A stretch of 64,000 nt of DNA, from the NCBI GenBank assembly GCA_900315635.1, contig OMZV01000003.1:51784-115783 (forward strand), read 5' to 3'. The translations under genes were made by a program, and so were the position numbers. Positions 40,836 through 49,014 of the stretch are shown piece by piece (position 1 is the stretch's first letter; every line of letters begins with the position of its first letter). Origin of the DNA: an uncultured Prevotella sp. GTDB lineage: Bacteria > Bacteroidota > Bacteroidia > Bacteroidales > Bacteroidaceae. The notes beneath the pieces were generated by a model that ran no database searches, was not told where the DNA came from, and worked only from the letters and a program-made list of their open reading frames with translations.

Positions 40836-42494
40836 TTATTTTCTCATCAGTTCCCTTGCGTTCTGCAGGGCTGCTTCGGTGATATTGTCACCCGATAGCA
40901 TGGCGGCTATGGCACTGATACGCTCGTCGTCGGTCAGCCGGCGCATGTGGCTTGTCGTGCCTGTGTCGGTCTCTTCCTTCTCTACCTTGTAGTGAGCTTC
41001 GCCCATTGCGGCTATCTGAGGCAGGTGGGTGATTGCTATTACCTGCCGTCCGGCATCCGCCATCTCCTTCATCAGCTGTGCCATCTTGCTGGCGATAGCT
41101 CCGCTGACACCGGTGTCTATCTCGTCGAAGATAATCGTCGGGAGGTTGACGGCTCCGCTAATCATTGCTTTCAGTGAGAGCATTACACGAGCAATCTCAC
41201 CTCCGGAGGCAACTTCAGCTACCGGCATGAGGTCAGTGCTCTTGTTGGCTGAGAATAAGAAAAGTATTCTGTCGGTGCCATCGGCTGATAGCTCCTTCTT
41301 TTGAATGTCAACCTTAAACCTGACATTAGGCATGCCTAGCGGTATCAGTCGTGAACTCATTTGCTTCTCTACTTCGGTAGCTGACTTCTTTCTGAGTGCT
41401 GACAGCTTGGTTGCTTCTTTCTTGCACACAGCTGAGGTATCGTCAACCCGCTTCTGGAGTTCGCCTAGTTGGTTGTCGCCATCATCGATTCCATCGAGTT
41501 GTTTCTCGATTTCATCGCGGATTTTGATGAGCTCCGAAACGGTATTAACATGGTGTTTCTGCTCCAAAGAATAGATATTGTCTAACCGGGCATTGACTTC
41601 ATCGAGCCGAGCCGGGTCGAAGTCAACATTGTCGGTGTCGGCACTGACGTCGGCTGCGATGTCGGCAAGCTCAACTTTTGCCGAGTCCAATCGGTCGGCA
41701 AGCTCCTTGACTTTCGGGTAGACACTCTCTATTCCATGAAGAGCGTCGGCTGCCTCACCTGTCCTGCCTACTATCCCGTCAACATCGGCATTAAGAATGT
41801 TGTCGGCATTGAACAGTGCTGACTTAATATCCTCAGAATGAGATAGTGCTGCGCTTTCCTGTTCAAGTTCTTCTTGAATGCCGTTCGAGAGCTGTGCTGT
41901 TTGCAATTCATTATATTGGAACCTCAGAAACTCCTCATTCTCGCGAGCTTTTTCGATGCTCTTCTGCAAGTCGGTAAGTGCTTTCCTAGCCTTTTCGTAT
42001 TCGTTGAACGACTTGCTGTAAAGTTCCTTTTGCTTGTCGTCATGGGCAATGATGTCGACAACTCCAAGTTGGAAATCCTCCTTTTGAAGCAGAAGATTCT
42101 GGTGTTGGGAGTGAATATCTATAAGCTTGTCACCTAGCTGGCGGAGGAATTGCAGTGGTGCCGGGCTGTCATTGACAAACGAACGGGACTTTCCCGTTGC
42201 GCTCAACTCGCGTCGGACAATGCATTCGTCGGGGTCGAAGTCGATGTCATTGTCGGTAAAAAGAGGCTCAAGTCCATATCCGGCAATACCGAACTGGGCT
42301 TCAATGACACACTTCTTGGCTCCGGGCTTTATGGACTTTATGTCTGCACGGTTGCCGACAAGCAGTCCGATGGCGCCGAGAATGATACTCTTTCCTGCTC
42401 CAGTCTCTCCGGTTATAACTGAGAATCCGGCAGGAAAATCGATGTCGAGCTCGTCAATCAGAGCGTAATTGCGTATGTATAAATGCTTTAACAT
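40836..42494 (-). CDS. recN: DNA repair protein RecN
   Basis: A 552-residue SMC-like ATPase in double-strand break repair. Walker A is GETGAGKS (29-36), there is a long coiled-coil middle (about 150-350), and the C-terminal signature and Walker B region is VASGGEIARVMLSLK then TIIFDEIDTGVSG (about 450-462). The start overlaps the porD stop by one base. Confidence 0.96.
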   Translation of the reverse strand: MLKHLYIRNYALIDELDIDFPAGFSVITGETGAGKSIILGAIGLLVGNRADIKSIKPGAKKCVIEAQFGIAGYGLEPLFTDNDIDFDPDECIVRRELSATGKSRSFVNDSPAPLQFLRQLGDKLIDIHSQHQNLLLQKEDFQLGVVDIIAHDDKQKELYSKSFNEYEKARKALTDLQKSIEKARENEEFLRFQYNELQTAQLSNGIQEELEQESAALSHSEDIKSALFNADNILNADVDGIVGRTGEAADALHGIESVYPKVKELADRLDSAKVELADIAADVSADTDNVDFDPARLDEVNARLDNIYSLEQKHHVNTVSELIKIRDEIEKQLDGIDDGDNQLGELQKRVDDTSAVCKKEATKLSALRKKSATEVEKQMSSRLIPLGMPNVRFKVDIQKKELSADGTDRILFLFSANKSTDLMPVAEVASGGEIARVMLSLKAMISGAVNLPTIIFDEIDTGVSGAIASKMAQLMKEMADAGRQVIAITHLPQIAAMGEAHYKVEKEETDTGTTSHMRRLTDDERISAIAAMLSGDNITEAALQNARELMRK

Positions 42495-43414
42495 TATTCC
42501 TTAATCTTATCCCAAGTGGCATTCTGACTGGCATTGATGCCGAAAAGAATTTCGTAAACGGACTCTTTCTCTTTGGTAGTGCCGTGTCCTTTGTATATAT
42601 TTGCCAGCTCGTCTTTCTTGTAGTCGGTCCAAATCTGTGGCAACAAGCTCATTGGTCTGTCCTCGTGGCACTTCTTCAAGTCCTTCTCGAGTGCTGTTGT
42701 TATGTTAGTCCGACCACGGTCAACATTGTTTGCCATCTCGTCCAGCCCCGTCCGATAGTAGTCATATTGCAACTGGCGGAACGGCTGCATGGCACCATCG
42801 AGGTAGTCGTTGATTATCGCGAAACGGTTTCGGCTGTCGTCAAATGCCTTCCAACCTGTGAAGTTGAGGTTCTGCGCATTGTTGGTCAGGTTCATGCAAC
42901 GCTGCAGGACGTCCTCGCCACCCATCGGGGAGAACGAGTCCAAGTCCAAGCCTATTATCAGATAAGCATAGTAAGCGACGAGGGCTGTCAACTGGTTGTC
43001 GATAGTCTCGTCATTGAAATCAAGCTGGTCGAACTGTGCGAACTCAAAATCGAAGTTGTTGTCTGTATTATTATATAATGTGGAAGTGTATGCCGAATTG
43101 TACACTGGGCGGTTAGCTTGTATGATGGCCCGGCATGTAAAAAGATTCTGGCTTTGGTCGTATTTCGTCACGGTGATATTGAAGTTGCACGAAATGCGCT
43201 CGTTCTTCTGGAAGTGGAGATTAGTCCATTGCCTGTCATTGATAAACTGTTCGAGCGTCTCTTGGAGATTCTCGAATACCGAAGCGTCAGTACCTTGGAT
43301 CTGGCTGTGGTTTATCGTCACCTTGGCATACAGCTCCTGCGCCTTCATGTTCACCGGAATGAACAGAAAAGCGGCTAAAATCATGGCGGGCAAAAGCTTT
43401 CCTAATCTTATCAT
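42494..43414 (-). CDS. porD: DUF4835 family protein, T9SS component PorD-like
   Basis: 306 residues with signal peptide (MIRLGKLLPAMILAAFLFIPVNMKAQ). The body matches DUF4835 by the blocks INHSQIQGTD, FENLQETLEQFINDRQWT, and LVAYYAYLIIGLDLDSFSPMGG. DUF4835 proteins are annotated as PorD of the type IX secretion system. The coaBC - porD - recN order is one I recall as common in Bacteroidetes. It would be periplasmic or membrane-associated. Confidence 0.85.
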   Translation of the reverse strand: MIRLGKLLPAMILAAFLFIPVNMKAQELYAKVTINHSQIQGTDASVFENLQETLEQFINDRQWTNLHFQKNERISCNFNITVTKYDQSQNLFTCRAIIQANRPVYNSAYTSTLYNNTDNNFDFEFAQFDQLDFNDETIDNQLTALVAYYAYLIIGLDLDSFSPMGGEDVLQRCMNLTNNAQNLNFTGWKAFDDSRNRFAIINDYLDGAMQPFRQLQYDYYRTGLDEMANNVDRGRTNITTALEKDLKKCHEDRPMSLLPQIWTDYKKDELANIYKGHGTTKEKESVYEILFGINASQNATWDKIKE

Positions 43415-43418
43415 AGTA

Positions 43419-43458
43419 TCTTCTCCAGTTCGTTAAAGAATCTTCTCCAGTTCGTTAA
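43419..43458. repeat. 22-bp tandem duplication over the coaBC stop codon
   Basis: TCTTCTCCAGTTCGTTAA occurs at 43419-43436 and 43441-43458, giving a 22-bp period. On the minus strand the second half of the coaBC terminus is repeated after the stop, just before porD. Confidence 0.8.
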
Positions 43459-44680
43459 TAATGTCGACTGCGACTTCAGTCTTTGGCTTCTTATCGTATT
43501 CGTGGCTTCCATTTCGGGAGATGATCTTTATCTTATTGTCGTCACTTCCGAACGTTGTACCGGGTATTCTGGTTGAATTTAGAACTATAAAGTCGGCATT
43601 CTTTCGTTCAAGTTTTCCTTTAGCATTGTTCTCTTCATCGTTAGTTTCCAATGCAAAAGCAACTAATTTTTGATTAGGCTTTTTCATTTTACCCAATGAA
43701 GAGGCAATGTCGTGAGTAGGCTTGAGCTTCAATGTGAGTCCATCGGGACCACGCTTAATTTTTGTCGGCGACACAGACTCAGCGGCAAAGTCGGCAACTG
43801 CCGCACTGAGGATTGCCGCATCGCTGTCGGCAAAAGCCTTGACGGCTGCATCATACATCTCTGCGCAACTCTCAACATCGATTCGTTTAATTTCAGGGGA
43901 GCACTCTAATGCAACAGGACCGGCTATCAATGTCACCTCAGCACCGCGTCTGCGGCACTCTTCGGCTAGGTCGAATCCCATCTTTCCGCTGGAATAATTG
44001 CCGATAAAGCGGACCGGATCAATGCGCTCGTAGGTCGGACCGGCGGTAATGAGGATGCGTTTGCCCGTTAATTCCCCACCATGCTTCTCGCCGCAAGAGG
44101 ATGATGTTTGATTGCCGAACGACTTCTGAGAAGATTGTTCTGAGAAGAACTTGTTCAGTGTGTCGACAATAACCTCCGGCTCTTCCATGCGTCCTTTACC
44201 TTCAAGTCCTGAAGCAAGGAAGCCGTACTCTGGCTCAATGATATGATTGCCATACGAGCGAAGAAGGTCGAGATTGTGCTGAGTAGACGGATGACGGTAC
44301 ATATCCAAGTCCATTGCGGGTGCAATAAACACTGGAGCCTTCATCGATAAATAAGTGGTAATGAGCATATTATCAGCTATTCCGTTAGCCATCTTGCCAA
44401 GACTGCTTGCCGTACACGGGGCTATGAGCATAGCGTCAGCCCACAACCCGAGGTCAACATGAGAGTGCCAAGTGCCGTCGCGCTGAGAGAAGAACTCGCT
44501 AATCACAGGCTTGTGAGTCAGCGCACTCAGTGTTATTGGAGTTATAAACTCCTTTCCGGCAGGCGTAATGACAACCTGAACTTCGGCACCACGCTTTATC
44601 AGTCCGCGAATAATGAGGCAGGACTTGTAGGCGGCAATGCTGCCCGTTATACCTAGTACAATCTTCTTTCCTTTGAGCAT
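43433..44680 (-). CDS. coaBC: Bifunctional phosphopantothenoylcysteine decarboxylase / phosphopantothenate-cysteine ligase
   Basis: 415 residues from Met at 44680 (MLKGKKIVLGITGSIAAYKS), the normal start of CoaC; an upstream in-frame Met adds an atypical leader. The flavin CoaC half has ITGSIAAYKS, STWHSHVDL-like HSHVDLGLWADAMLIAP, and PAMDLDMY. The CoaB half begins LTGKRILITAGPTYERIDPVRFI and has NYSSGKMG. It carries out two successive steps of coenzyme A synthesis. It lies between the exonuclease gene and porD. Confidence 0.95.
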   Translation of the reverse strand: MLKGKKIVLGITGSIAAYKSCLIIRGLIKRGAEVQVVITPAGKEFITPITLSALTHKPVISEFFSQRDGTWHSHVDLGLWADAMLIAPCTASSLGKMANGIADNMLITTYLSMKAPVFIAPAMDLDMYRHPSTQHNLDLLRSYGNHIIEPEYGFLASGLEGKGRMEEPEVIVDTLNKFFSEQSSQKSFGNQTSSSCGEKHGGELTGKRILITAGPTYERIDPVRFIGNYSSGKMGFDLAEECRRRGAEVTLIAGPVALECSPEIKRIDVESCAEMYDAAVKAFADSDAAILSAAVADFAAESVSPTKIKRGPDGLTLKLKPTHDIASSLGKMKKPNQKLVAFALETNDEENNAKGKLERKNADFIVLNSTRIPGTTFGSDDNKIKIISRNGSHEYDKKPKTEVAVDIINELEKIL

Positions 44681-44768
44681 AGAATTATTCTTAGCCTGAA
44701 GGTGCATCAATATTCCCGTTAGTTTCACATTGTGGTGGCTTTAAGAATATTGATACACCTTCTATTGA

Positions 44769-45644
44769 TTACTTAAGTTTTACAGAGTTGCTATTGTTAA
44801 ACTCCCTTAGACGGATTCTTGTCAGAACCTGTTTCGTGTTCAGTGTGAAGTCACTTGCAAGCATCCAACTATAATATCCTGGGTCACGATGAAGCACATC
44901 GCTGACCACAGAGCCTTTGTATTTGCCAAAGTTGAATACCTCTACCCTCTTCGGCTTGCCATTCTCGTCAAGAACCGGCTTGCCGTCGGGACCCTCAACA
45001 TCCTTCCAAACGATTCTGCCGGCAAAGTCGACATTGTCATTATGCTTGGAGAATTCAGCCAGCTCGTCCATATCGTTGTGCAGAACCACGCGGTCAGGAT
45101 CGTCAAGATGACCTGGCGCATACATGTCGAGCTCGCCTTTCAGCACTGCGTATGTTGCGGCAGTGTCCTGGTCGGCACGGTGAGCACGGAAGTCGTCCTC
45201 CATGCGGTGACCGGTATAGAATTTGTAAGCAGCAGCCAGATTGCGGCGTTCCTGCTTCATGAAGATCGTCTGCGCGTCGATAAGTCGGCATTTGGCGAAA
45301 TCGAAGTCAATGCCTGCACGGAGAAATTCCTCAGCCAGCATCGGGACATCGAATCGGTTGGAGTTGTATCCGCAGAAGTCGCAACCGGTGAACTCACGCT
45401 CCAGTTCCACAGCTTTCTGCTTGAAAGTAGGCGCATCCTTAACCATTTCATTGGTTATTCCGGTCAGCGTCTCGACCTCCTTTGGTATCGGCTTGCCCGG
45501 GTTTATGAGCAGATTGCCATTCTTCTCAGCCCCTCCGGGCATAACCTTTATATATGACAGCTGAATAATCCTGTCGTTGACAAGGTCAAGCCCCGTCGTC
45601 TCCAGATCGAAGACTATCAGGGGCTTTGCTAAGTTTAATTCCAT
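44769..45644 (-). CDS. 3'-5' exonuclease (DnaQ/DEDD fold)
   Basis: 291 residues from Met at 45644, 4 bp after dnaN; the longer upstream frame is inside dnaN and its extra residues look non-coding. The exonuclease motifs are FDLETTGL (Asp13, Glu15), a central GYNSNRFDVPML, and HRADQDTAAT (the DEDDh His/Asp). A C-terminal extension (about 210-291, FNFGKYKGSVVSDVLHRDPGY) is a small PriA/RecJ-adjacent-like domain seen in this family. It is adjacent to the sliding clamp and may proofread or process DNA ends. Confidence 0.88.
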   Translation of the reverse strand: MELNLAKPLIVFDLETTGLDLVNDRIIQLSYIKVMPGGAEKNGNLLINPGKPIPKEVETLTGITNEMVKDAPTFKQKAVELEREFTGCDFCGYNSNRFDVPMLAEEFLRAGIDFDFAKCRLIDAQTIFMKQERRNLAAAYKFYTGHRMEDDFRAHRADQDTAATYAVLKGELDMYAPGHLDDPDRVVLHNDMDELAEFSKHNDNVDFAGRIVWKDVEGPDGKPVLDENGKPKRVEVFNFGKYKGSVVSDVLHRDPGYYSWMLASDFTLNTKQVLTRIRLREFNNSNSVKLK

Positions 45645-45648
45645 ATCT

Positions 45649-46773
45649 TTAGTTCTCCAACAGCATTGGCATTGCGAGCATCGTGATGTTCTCATTCTCA
45701 GGCTGCTCGTCAGGTACGATGACTCCAGGACGGGATGGGTCGGCCAGTTCAACAATTACGCTGTCGGACTCAAGGTTATTGAGTATCTCGACAATGCTGC
45801 TACCCTTGAAACCGATGTCCATTGACACACCGTTGTAGTCGCATGTAATGCTTTCCTTGGCGTTAGTCGCGAAGTCGATGTCCTGTGCAGAGAGCTCCAG
45901 TTTGCCAGTCTCGAGGTGGAAACGGATAAGCTCCGAAGTGTCGCTGGCGAACGGCAGCATGCGGCGGACAGCCGAAAGCAGAATCTTACGGTCGATAGTC
46001 AGAGTGTTAGGGTTGTCACTCGGAATTACGCTGTTGTAGTTAGGATAACGGCCCTCGATAAGGCGGCAGTAGAGAACGCCGTCGCCATAGTTTATCTCGG
46101 CAGCGCGTCCGTCGAAACGAATGACGACATCGCCACCGTCCTTCGACAGAACGTTCTTGAGAAGAGTAGCCGGTTTTTTCGGCATGATGAAACTTGCAGG
46201 GTTGTCACTTCTTACTGCAAAGTTCTGATTGCGTACAAGCTTGTGTCCGTCACTGGCAACAATGGCAAGGCAATCAGGTGTCAGGTCGAAGTAGACGCCG
46301 TTCATTACCGGGCGAAGTTCCTCCTGTGCTGTTGCGAAGAGTGAGCGTGAGAGACTGCCAAGCAGAGCCTCGGCACTGATGGTCAGCGATACAGCGTTGT
46401 CGTCGACCGGTGCGAGTTGCGGCCATTCCTCAGCCGAATGTATAGGGAAGTCATAGTTTCCATTCTGGTAGTTGATGTAAATCTTCATCTCGTCGAAGTT
46501 CACATCAATGCTCAGCGGCTGCTCCGGCAGTTCGCGGACGGCGTTGATAATAGTCTTGCCGTTGACGCAGAAGTCGCCCTCGCCGTCGCTTTCGTCGAGG
46601 TTCAGGACGTTCCAGACGACATTCTCATTGTCAGAAGCCGTCAAGGTCAGTTGGTTATTGTGCACCCCGAAACGGAAACAGTCGAGGATTGCCATAGAGT
46701 TCTTGCTGTTCGGCACCTTTGAGAGTGTGAGCAGGCGGCTGCTAAGTGCAGTGCTTGATAGATTGAATCTCAT
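45649..46773 (-). CDS. dnaN: DNA polymerase III sliding clamp, beta subunit
   Basis: A 374-residue clamp of three similar domains, starting MRFNLSSTALSSRLLTLSKV. Typical blocks are FCVNGKTIINAVRELPE, LFATAQEELRPVMNGVYFDL, and SDGHKLVR. The C-terminus ITMLAMPML keeps the MPM(R/L) pattern. It heads the minus-strand run dnaN - exonuclease - coaBC - porD - recN - TPR. Confidence 0.97.
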   Translation of the reverse strand: MRFNLSSTALSSRLLTLSKVPNSKNSMAILDCFRFGVHNNQLTLTASDNENVVWNVLNLDESDGEGDFCVNGKTIINAVRELPEQPLSIDVNFDEMKIYINYQNGNYDFPIHSAEEWPQLAPVDDNAVSLTISAEALLGSLSRSLFATAQEELRPVMNGVYFDLTPDCLAIVASDGHKLVRNQNFAVRSDNPASFIMPKKPATLLKNVLSKDGGDVVIRFDGRAAEINYGDGVLYCRLIEGRYPNYNSVIPSDNPNTLTIDRKILLSAVRRMLPFASDTSELIRFHLETGKLELSAQDIDFATNAKESITCDYNGVSMDIGFKGSSIVEILNNLESDSVIVELADPSRPGVIVPDEQPENENITMLAMPMLLEN

Positions 46774-46832
46774 ATCTTTATTTTTAGTTTGTTTTTAATA
46801 TTGTTCGTAAGAGATGGACTCTAATTGTCGTA

Positions 46833-46863
46833 CAAAAATACAAATATTTGCTCACACCACAAA
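46833..46863 (-). promoter_or_regulatory. Promoter of the dnaN operon
   Basis: Minus-strand TATTTTTG (46833-46840) and TTTG (46860-46863), with a 19-bp gap. Confidence 0.6.
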
Positions 46864-46880
46864 GTTTTTTTGTCGAAAAG

Positions 46881-46912
46881 TTTGGGGATTTTATATAAAG
46901 TACTTACTTTTG
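46881..46912 (+). promoter_or_regulatory. Promoter of the acidic-tail protein gene
   Basis: TTTG at 46881-46884, a 20-bp gap, then TACTTTTG at 46905-46912. A leader of about 125 nt follows, with GC-rich segments (GGGGCTGCC, GGCGGTTGCGG) and no ORF. Confidence 0.7.
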
Positions 46913-47044
46913 CACCGCATACAGCGAAATAGGGGCTGCCAAAGGGCAAAAAGGCGGTTGCGGAAGTACTTTCCGGCTGCATTCAGAGGCGGTCCTGACA
47001 TTTGCAAAGGAATGATTAATTAAGACTAAATTGAAAGAAAAGCT

Positions 47045-47872
47045 ATGGTATCTGGCAACAAGAAAACACTTACTCTCAAAACATTAAATAAAAGCAACAT
47101 CTGGGACGTGCAGGAAAATGATGTCCTCAGGATGTGGGACGCAGGAGCCAAGGACAGCGACTTCAAGGACTCAGCCGACCACTACCGTGAGATAATCAAG
47201 ACCGCATTCGACCTGGAAGACGTGAAAGTCGACCGCCCCGAGGTGCTCAGCAAATATGAAGCTCGCGGTTTCAAGACCGCTATGGTCAAGACTGCCAACG
47301 GCGACAAGAAGCGCATCGCCATCAAGAAGAAGCCGATACAGCGCGTCACCGACCTTACCTACGAGAACATCAACCACATTACCGCAGCCAAACTGCTCGA
47401 GGTTATTGAGCGCAACTTCGGCGGCGGATGGGAAAGTCTGTCACAAAGCATTCAGGATATTATAGAGCATGGATTCGACATCTCGACCACTACCCTGCCT
47501 ACATCAATGCTGAAGAAGAAGGGCGGAATGTACGAAAAGAAGGTCGAGGACGGCTACGAGGTGCTCGAAATACCAAAGGGAACATGGACTGAGGCTATCT
47601 TTGCCAAGGAGAAACCTCGTGTAGAGCGTGTACATACAGTGTTCGACCGTGATGCCGAAGACGCAGAGAAGCGCCGCCTTGAGGAAGAGGAGGACAACGA
47701 TGAGGATCTGCCGGACGTACCGGACGACTACAATCGTGACGACGACGAGGACGGTGATGAGTTCGACGATGACAAGCTGACCGAAGAGAGCTACCGTACC
47801 ACTGTCGACACAATGCCTGAAGACCTCGACCTTGAGGCTGCCGAGGTGGCTGATGATGACGATGATTATTAA
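47045..47872 (+). CDS. Conserved protein of unknown function with long acidic tail
   Basis: 275 residues, family not recognised. The N-terminal 200 residues are mixed charged and globular-looking (LTLKTLNKSNIWDVQENDVLRMWDAG; NINHITAAKLLEVIERNFGGGW). Residues about 205-275 are a strongly acidic, probably disordered tail rich in Asp and Glu. Such tails occur in nucleic-acid- or protein-binding regulators. It has its own promoter with a long leader and ends at a strong bidirectional terminator. Confidence 0.7.
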   Translation: MVSGNKKTLTLKTLNKSNIWDVQENDVLRMWDAGAKDSDFKDSADHYREIIKTAFDLEDVKVDRPEVLSKYEARGFKTAMVKTANGDKKRIAIKKKPIQRVTDLTYENINHITAAKLLEVIERNFGGGWESLSQSIQDIIEHGFDISTTTLPTSMLKKKGGMYEKKVEDGYEVLEIPKGTWTEAIFAKEKPRVERVHTVFDRDAEDAEKRRLEEEEDNDEDLPDVPDDYNRDDDEDGDEFDDDKLTEESYRTTVDTMPEDLDLEAAEVADDDDDY

Positions 47873-47917
47873 TGAAATATGCTTACATTAAAGTAGGCTG
47901 ACCATTAAATACAAAAT

Positions 47918-47954
47918 AAAAGACCGTCTTTCGCATTCTGAAAGACGGTCTTTT
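47918..47954. terminator. Bidirectional intrinsic terminator
   Basis: Perfect 15-bp arms (47918-47932 and 47940-47954) with A and T runs. The T run is shared with the first 22-bp repeat unit. Confidence 0.85.
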
Positions 47955-48022
47955 ACGTTCTAATTGGGTATCTTTTACATCCTAATTGGGTATCTTTTAC
48001 GAGCTAAAAGATACCCTTTTAC
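47951..48022. repeat. 22-bp repeat family, copy cluster 3
   Basis: Two tandem units (47951-47972 and 47973-47994, core CTAATTGGGTATC), then an inverted unit making 11-bp arms GGGTATCTTTT (47988-47998) and AAAAGATACCC (48005-48015). It lies between converging genes. Confidence 0.85.
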
Positions 48023-48040
48023 AAATCGGCTGTCTGTGCC

Positions 48041-48496
48041 TTAATAAGTCTTGATTATTTCGTCGTGCTTTTCCTTCTGCTTTTTTGAAAGTCCGGTGTG
48101 CTTCCGGAATAGCGAAAGAAAGTCGAAGCCGGAAGGTTTTTGGAATACGTCAACTTTAAATGACTTATTGGGTACGAACGGTTTAGGTGCATTACCATAA
48201 ACCACTACTTCATCTAGAGAATGATATTTCGGGAGCAGCTGAATGGTGTCGCCCATCTCATAAAGATTCAGCGTCAGGCTTACATAATTGGGATGAACGA
48301 TGGTTGCGCTTGTGAATGGCTTGGAAATAGAATATTCGCCACGCCAGTTCGTTTGGAAAATCTGATTTGTATTGGTATATATTTTGACATCTCTCACCGG
48401 TACACCGTCAGCCATGTTGACTATCACGCCACGCTTTTGAGCCATTGCCACGGCTGAAAGCATAAAAAATAATATGGTGAAAGAGAGTGTTTTCAT
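48041..48496 (-). CDS. Exported carboxypeptidase-regulatory-like domain protein
   Basis: 151 residues. The signal peptide MKTLSFTILFFMLSAVAMAQ is followed by a CarboxypepD_reg-like beta-sandwich (GVIVNMADGVPVRDVKIYTNTN, TNWRGEYSI, LDEVVVYG), the fold found at the start of TonB-dependent receptors, here without a barrel. A basic C-terminus follows. The start overlaps the FHA gene by 4 bp, so it is the third gene of that operon. Function unknown; periplasmic. Confidence 0.8.
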   Translation of the reverse strand: MKTLSFTILFFMLSAVAMAQKRGVIVNMADGVPVRDVKIYTNTNQIFQTNWRGEYSISKPFTSATIVHPNYVSLTLNLYEMGDTIQLLPKYHSLDEVVVYGNAPKPFVPNKSFKVDVFQKPSGFDFLSLFRKHTGLSKKQKEKHDEIIKTY

Positions 48497-49014
48497 TCTT
48501 CGACTTCTAACATAACTGATGTCGCGCCGATGTTCAACATAGCCCCAGGCTCAATGATTCTGCGCTCTTGCGGGTCGATACGCTCGCCGTTAAGGAAGGT
48601 GCCGTTGTTGCTCGGTCCGTCACGGAGAACGAACTTCAGTCCTCCGTTCTTTGTCTTGCTCGCATTTATAACACAATGGCTTAAGTCCATTGTAAGGTCG
48701 CCAGTGTCGATGGAACAGTTGATAGCGTTGCCCCGCATCTTGCGCCCGATAACGTTATCGCCTAATTGTAGTGGAATTTCCTGGCGGAAAGAGTACTTGT
48801 TCTCGATGGCTACAATCTTTCCGTATGGAGCGTTTCCCGCCCGAGTCTCCTCTTCCTCGTCGGTAGGATTGTCCTTTAGTTTCGACAGACCGAAACGTAT
48901 TCCGAACTTCTTGCCGCAGTCCTCACAGACAAACATAACCTTCTGCCCGGCAACAAACTTTGCAGGGTCGAAGTATATCAAAGCGCCGCACTGCGGACAT
49001 TTTATTCTTTTCAT
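48493..49014 (-). CDS. Zinc-ribbon and FHA domain protein
   Basis: 173 residues. A Zn ribbon is formed by CPQC (Cys6, Cys9) and CEDC (Cys30, Cys33). An FHA domain spans about 75-173 (NVIGRKMRGNA, DLTMDLSHCVINA, GPSNNGTFLNGERI), which in known cases binds phosphothreonine. It is a cytoplasmic signalling adaptor. Overlaps at both ends link it with the HU-SPOR gene upstream and the carboxypeptidase-regulatory-like gene downstream. Confidence 0.88.
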   Translation of the reverse strand: MKRIKCPQCGALIYFDPAKFVAGQKVMFVCEDCGKKFGIRFGLSKLKDNPTDEEEETRAGNAPYGKIVAIENKYSFRQEIPLQLGDNVIGRKMRGNAINCSIDTGDLTMDLSHCVINASKTKNGGLKFVLRDGPSNNGTFLNGERIDPQERRIIEPGAMLNIGATSVMLEVEE

